From CBDUUP01 sp965370435 (lineage in GTDB: Bacteria > Chloroflexota > Anaerolineae > Anaerolineales > UBA11579), in the NCBI GenBank assembly GCA_965370435.1, contig CBDUUP010000164.1:1-9403 (forward strand): a stretch of 9,403 bases of DNA, given 5' to 3'. The notes under the pieces were generated by a model. The model was given only the letters and a program-made list of their open reading frames with translations, was not told the DNA's origin and ran no database searches. A program made the translations under genes and the position numbers. This document shows, piece after piece, positions 6,968 to 9,403 of this stretch. The stretch's first letter is position 1; each line of letters opens with the position of its first letter.

Positions 6968-7501
6968 TCAATGCTCCCAGTCCGCGCAGGCTAAAGCCAA
7001 ATCCAGGATGAGGCTATCGGGTGAGGCGGCCAATGCCGTATCGTACAATTCATTACAAGTGGATGAGCGGTTTGACCAGCGCAGGGACCGGTACCCCTCT
7101 AGGGCCAATTCCCTCAACCCAAATTTCACCAGCCATCCCGCCAGCCTGGTTGAAGGAGAATAGGCTCTTGAAAGAGCTAATTCCCAATTCGAGGTTTCCA
7201 GTAGATTTAAGGCCGAATACCATTTGCTGAGTTCCAGGTGAACAAGCGCATTATCCTCTCCAGTCTGGATAGTTTGCATCATAATGTTGATTGCCTCTTC
7301 TGCCGAAAATGCTTCAGAAGGACAAAGCCGCAGTTGAAGATGTTTGGCGGAAGAAGATTGAGCCAATAATAATTGATCCGAAGTGCAGTCCAGGGCGTCA
7401 AGGGCGATTAAATTCAAACGCATCGCGCCCAAGGAAAAGGGAACAATCACTACAAATATAGTGACCAAGAACGCCCAATAGATGAAACGTGGTTTTGGCA
7501 T
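6968..7501 (-). CDS. Membrane-anchored helical-repeat (TPR-like) protein
   Basis: A 177-residue protein of unknown function. Residues about 7-28 form a signal anchor or signal peptide (hydrophobic, after a basic MPKPR start). The rest should be outside the membrane and is mostly helical, with TPR-like stretches such as ALVHLELSKWYSALNLLETS (85-104) and YDTALAASPDSLILDLALA (153-171). The match is by helix pattern rather than a strong motif. Cys39, Cys60, Cys149 and Cys172 could pair as disulfides. The protein stops in the middle of what looks like another repeat. The ligase gene begins with the next codon in the same frame. TPR domains are often fused to O-antigen-ligase-type enzymes, so this is probably a partner or scaffold for the ligase. 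The ribosome site is weak (AGAAG). The gap to the upstream gene is 12 bases. Confidence 0.7.
   Translation of the reverse strand: MPKPRFIYWAFLVTIFVVIVPFSLGAMRLNLIALDALDCTSDQLLLAQSSSAKHLQLRLCPSEAFSAEEAINIMMQTIQTGEDNALVHLELSKWYSALNLLETSNWELALSRAYSPSTRLAGWLVKFGLRELALEGYRSLRWSNRSSTCNELYDTALAASPDSLILDLALACADWEH
6974..6978 (-). promoter_or_regulatory. Shine-Dalgarno site that decides the GTG start of the ligase gene
   Basis: On the minus strand GGGAG lies within the last codons of the upstream gene, with 6 bases (CATTGA, containing that gene's stop codon) before the GTG at 6967. This supports independent or coupled initiation of the ligase rather than read-through of the TGA. Confidence 0.7.
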
Positions 7502-7513
7502 AGTAGATTACTT

Positions 7514-8713
7514 CTATGGATCGGCAGCCGGCGTGGGGGTTGGCGTGAGGGATAAATCAAGAAATGCTGAAGCGCGTTCTGGAACAAACACAGCCTGCCC
7601 AACCGTAATAGTTTCTCCCTGCAAACAATTGGACGCTCTCAATTCGGCGACCGATATGCCGTGAGCTGCACTCAGGCCGATCATCGAGTCGCCGGACTGA
7701 ACCTGATACAACACCCATCCAGGAGGCGGATTGCATATCTGCATCAAGCCTTCTGGCGTATCAAATGGAGCAGGCGTGGTCGGCAGCGCTTCTGGAATAG
7801 AGGTGGGCTGTTGAGGTGTGACGGTCGGAGGGCGAATTTCAATCCCTGTCGAAGTGGCCGTGGGGGTTTCGAACACCGCGGGAGGAGGTTGGTCAATAGG
7901 AACCACGCCGGGCTGGACAGGAGCGCCAATCAAGAAGGGGAATATCAAAAACAGGGAAATGTTGGTCGTCCCATGAGCGATTGACACCCCCAACAATGAG
8001 CCGGTCTTGTAGGCCACAACACCAAAAATAAGTCCCACCCCGAAAACAAAAAACACGTCCAAGATGGATTGATACCCAATATGTAAAATGGCAAACAAGA
8101 TAGCCACGTAGGTGATCCCAAAATGTCCCAGGCTGCCCAACGAAGCCTGTTGGATGATCCCTCGAAAGACAATCTCCTCCAGAAGGCCGGTGAAAACAAC
8201 CAGCACAAAAGCTGGGAACAACAAAGCCTCTAGGGTAAACGCTTCAGCCAGCGGATCAGGATAGAGAATCAGGTATTCAAGATATCCTAGGAAAAAACCC
8301 ATTAACCCAAATGCAATTTGCATAGGCCATTTTCCAAAGGTTAATCCAATTCGCTTGGCGGGCAAATCAGTAACTTTAGCAGTGAAAAAAGATGCTATGT
8401 ACACCAAAGCGCCGATAAACATATACCACTCCAACAATGGGCGTCCGGTCAAAGGGAGCGATAGGCTTATGATGCGGATGAGCGGCGCAAGCGCCAGGGC
8501 CAGGAGAAAGCGGCGTTTCTGAATATTGGTATTCATCGCGCCGTGAAATAAGAGCAGCAACAATATTACGGCGTGCATATATAACCCGATGCGAGGATCT
8601 TCTTCATTGAGGGTGGTCAAGATCTCCGCCAGGAAAATGATTTGTAGATAGAATATAGGCACCAGCCATGAACCACTTGGCGGGAACAGGTAGGCCAATA
8701 AGGATCGAATCAT
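7514..8713 (-). CDS. CPBP (CAAX/Abi) intramembrane metalloprotease fused to a C-terminal LysM domain
   Basis: A 399-residue membrane protein. The N-terminal 120 residues hold about four hydrophobic helices. The CPBP domain follows (about 130-262) with all three motifs of the family: EEIVFR (Glu179, Glu180, Arg184), FAILH (His211), and HGTTN (His247, Asn251), the expected metal-binding and catalytic residues within the membrane. A Pro/Thr-rich linker (about 264-320) leads to a LysM domain (about 336-378: YQVQSGDSM to AVFVP), then a short TPTPTP tail. LysM binds N-acetylglucosamine-containing polymers such as peptidoglycan, so the C-terminus is probably outside the cell membrane. CPBP members cleave prenylated proteins, process peptides or are pseudoenzymes; here the catalytic set looks intact and the substrate is unknown. 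The start is ATG 8713; the ribosome site is weak (GAG about 7 bases upstream). It probably shares a transcript with its neighbours. Confidence 0.88.
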   Translation of the reverse strand: MIRSLLAYLFPPSGSWLVPIFYLQIIFLAEILTTLNEEDPRIGLYMHAVILLLLLFHGAMNTNIQKRRFLLALALAPLIRIISLSLPLTGRPLLEWYMFIGALVYIASFFTAKVTDLPAKRIGLTFGKWPMQIAFGLMGFFLGYLEYLILYPDPLAEAFTLEALLFPAFVLVVFTGLLEEIVFRGIIQQASLGSLGHFGITYVAILFAILHIGYQSILDVFFVFGVGLIFGVVAYKTGSLLGVSIAHGTTNISLFLIFPFLIGAPVQPGVVPIDQPPPAVFETPTATSTGIEIRPPTVTPQQPTSIPEALPTTPAPFDTPEGLMQICNPPPGWVLYQVQSGDSMIGLSAAHGISVAELRASNCLQGETITVGQAVFVPERASAFLDLSLTPTPTPAADP

Positions 8714-8763
8714 CGGTTTCTCATATACTCGAAATTTAAATTTATCAGCGCTAGCTCTCCATT

Positions 8764-9403
8764 CTATCGGGTGACGTCAATCCAAAATTGTAATCGGCGA
8801 TAAGGCTCCGGAAGATCGTCCATATAAAGCAAAATGTCAATTTGTTGATCGTCGCCCATTCCAGGCATATTCCAAGAAATATCGCGGCTCAACTCCTGAT
8901 AACTGTCAAGAGTAAACACTCCATCGGATAGCAGCAAAAGATTTTGGTCTGAGTCCCACCGGTCAACTGCCCAGACCTCCAGGCGATAGGAATGGGATTC
9001 TCTCTCTTGGTTGCTAATTCCAACGGATATTTTTATGGTTTCTTCAAGTCTTATTTGATATGGAAAACCGCCCCCCTCTTCGGCGGGGAGAAAATAGAAT
9101 TCGGTGAAGAATTGATCTGGCGAGGGCAACAAAAATATCCACCCCGTAATCGCCGATAAAACAATTATCAAGCCAATTACTCCCCCTAAAGTACGGCGGT
9201 TTTTGATAAACCTCGATTCCGACAATTTTTCTATACGTAATTCGATTTGAGGAATGAAGGCATCTTCAACGCCAATTCGTTTCCTCCGCCACAATCCAAC
9301 GGCCATCAAGATCACAGTTGTGATGGTTTCACCCACCAGAATCGGCCATAGGTCCAATCCCCACGGAAGTTGGTCTAATGCCAGCGCTAGCAATGGCACC
9401 AGG
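8764..9403 (-). CDS. DUF1616 membrane protein, 5' end cut by window
   Basis: The C-terminal part of a DUF1616 protein; about 213 residues are visible and the frame is open to the window edge, so the GTG at 9399 is not a supported start. A LPWGLDLWPIL segment begins a membrane helix (about residues 16-36 counted from 9399) followed by WRRKR. A second helix lies at about 72-91. An extracytoplasmic beta-rich domain follows, carrying the family's recognisable elements: FYFLPAEE, GFPYQIRLEETIKISVGISNQE, and a terminal YRRLQFWIDV. The function of DUF1616 is not established. The NQE segment and the domain layout suggest an immunoglobulin-like fold outside the cell. The 50-base gap to the CPBP gene contains no clear terminator, so it is probably the upstream member of the same operon. 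Confidence 0.8.
   Translation of the reverse strand, partial: LVPLLALALDQLPWGLDLWPILVGETITTVILMAVGLWRRKRIGVEDAFIPQIELRIEKLSESRFIKNRRTLGGVIGLIIVLSAITGWIFLLPSPDQFFTEFYFLPAEEGGGFPYQIRLEETIKISVGISNQERESHSYRLEVWAVDRWDSDQNLLLLSDGVFTLDSYQELSRDISWNMPGMGDDQQIDILLYMDDLPEPYRRLQFWIDVTR

Noticed and set aside
6968..6970. TGA recoding (selenocysteine or reassigned codon) between the TPR-like and ligase genes
   Set aside because: A good ribosome site precedes the GTG, other genes here end normally with TGA, and no selenocysteine-type hairpin was evident just downstream.
7661..7984. Plus-strand frame antisense to the linker and LysM region
   Set aside because: An Arg/Gly-rich translation arising from the Pro/Thr-coding linker on the other strand; not a gene.
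1..9403. CRISPR arrays, tRNA or rRNA genes, insertion sequences, phage genes, long direct repeats
   Set aside because: I looked for regular repeats, tRNA-like and rRNA-like stretches and transposase or integrase motifs and found none.

Overview
The window looks like ordinary chromosomal DNA from an uncultivated bacterium of the Chloroflexota, most likely class Anaerolineae. This is inferred from gene content: a DUF1616 membrane protein, a surface protein with a Pro/Thr-rich linker ahead of a LysM domain, a LonC-like AAA_32 protease, and an O-antigen-ligase-type membrane enzyme. There is no rRNA or marker gene to confirm it. Several genes start with TTG or GTG. I see no mobile element, CRISPR array, tRNA or rRNA.

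The left part is on the plus strand. It opens with the C-terminal part of a stand-alone NAD(P)H-hydrate epimerase (YjeF N-type domain), cut by the window edge. A 160-base gap follows, holding a possible promoter and a small perfect palindrome. Next is a large Lon-family serine protease (564-2906) whose Ser/Lys catalytic dyad is intact but whose ATPase motifs are degraded. A lipoprotein of the family-3 solute-binding fold and a class V (isopenicillin-N-epimerase-like) aminotransferase then form a tight two-gene operon (2972-5083). An 80-residue two-helix membrane protein with a Val/Thr/Ser-rich N-terminus (5179-5421) has its own promoter and a hairpin terminator (5443-5478).

The right part is on the minus strand and converges on that terminator. 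Read from the right edge, it encodes a DUF1616 membrane protein (cut by the edge), a CPBP/CAAX-type intramembrane metalloprotease fused to an extracytoplasmic LysM domain, a small membrane-anchored helical-repeat (TPR-like) protein, and an O-antigen-ligase/Wzy-type polymerase. The last two genes are in the same reading frame, separated by exactly one TGA codon. The spacing (50, 12 and 0 bases) suggests an operon for making, attaching or processing a cell-surface polysaccharide or glycoconjugate.

No complete new system can be claimed. The most notable points are the probable ATP-independent Lon-like protease, the CPBP-LysM fusion, the in-frame split TPR/ligase pair, the solute-binding protein lacking the usual amino-acid-binding arginine, and the small Thr/Val-rich membrane protein.
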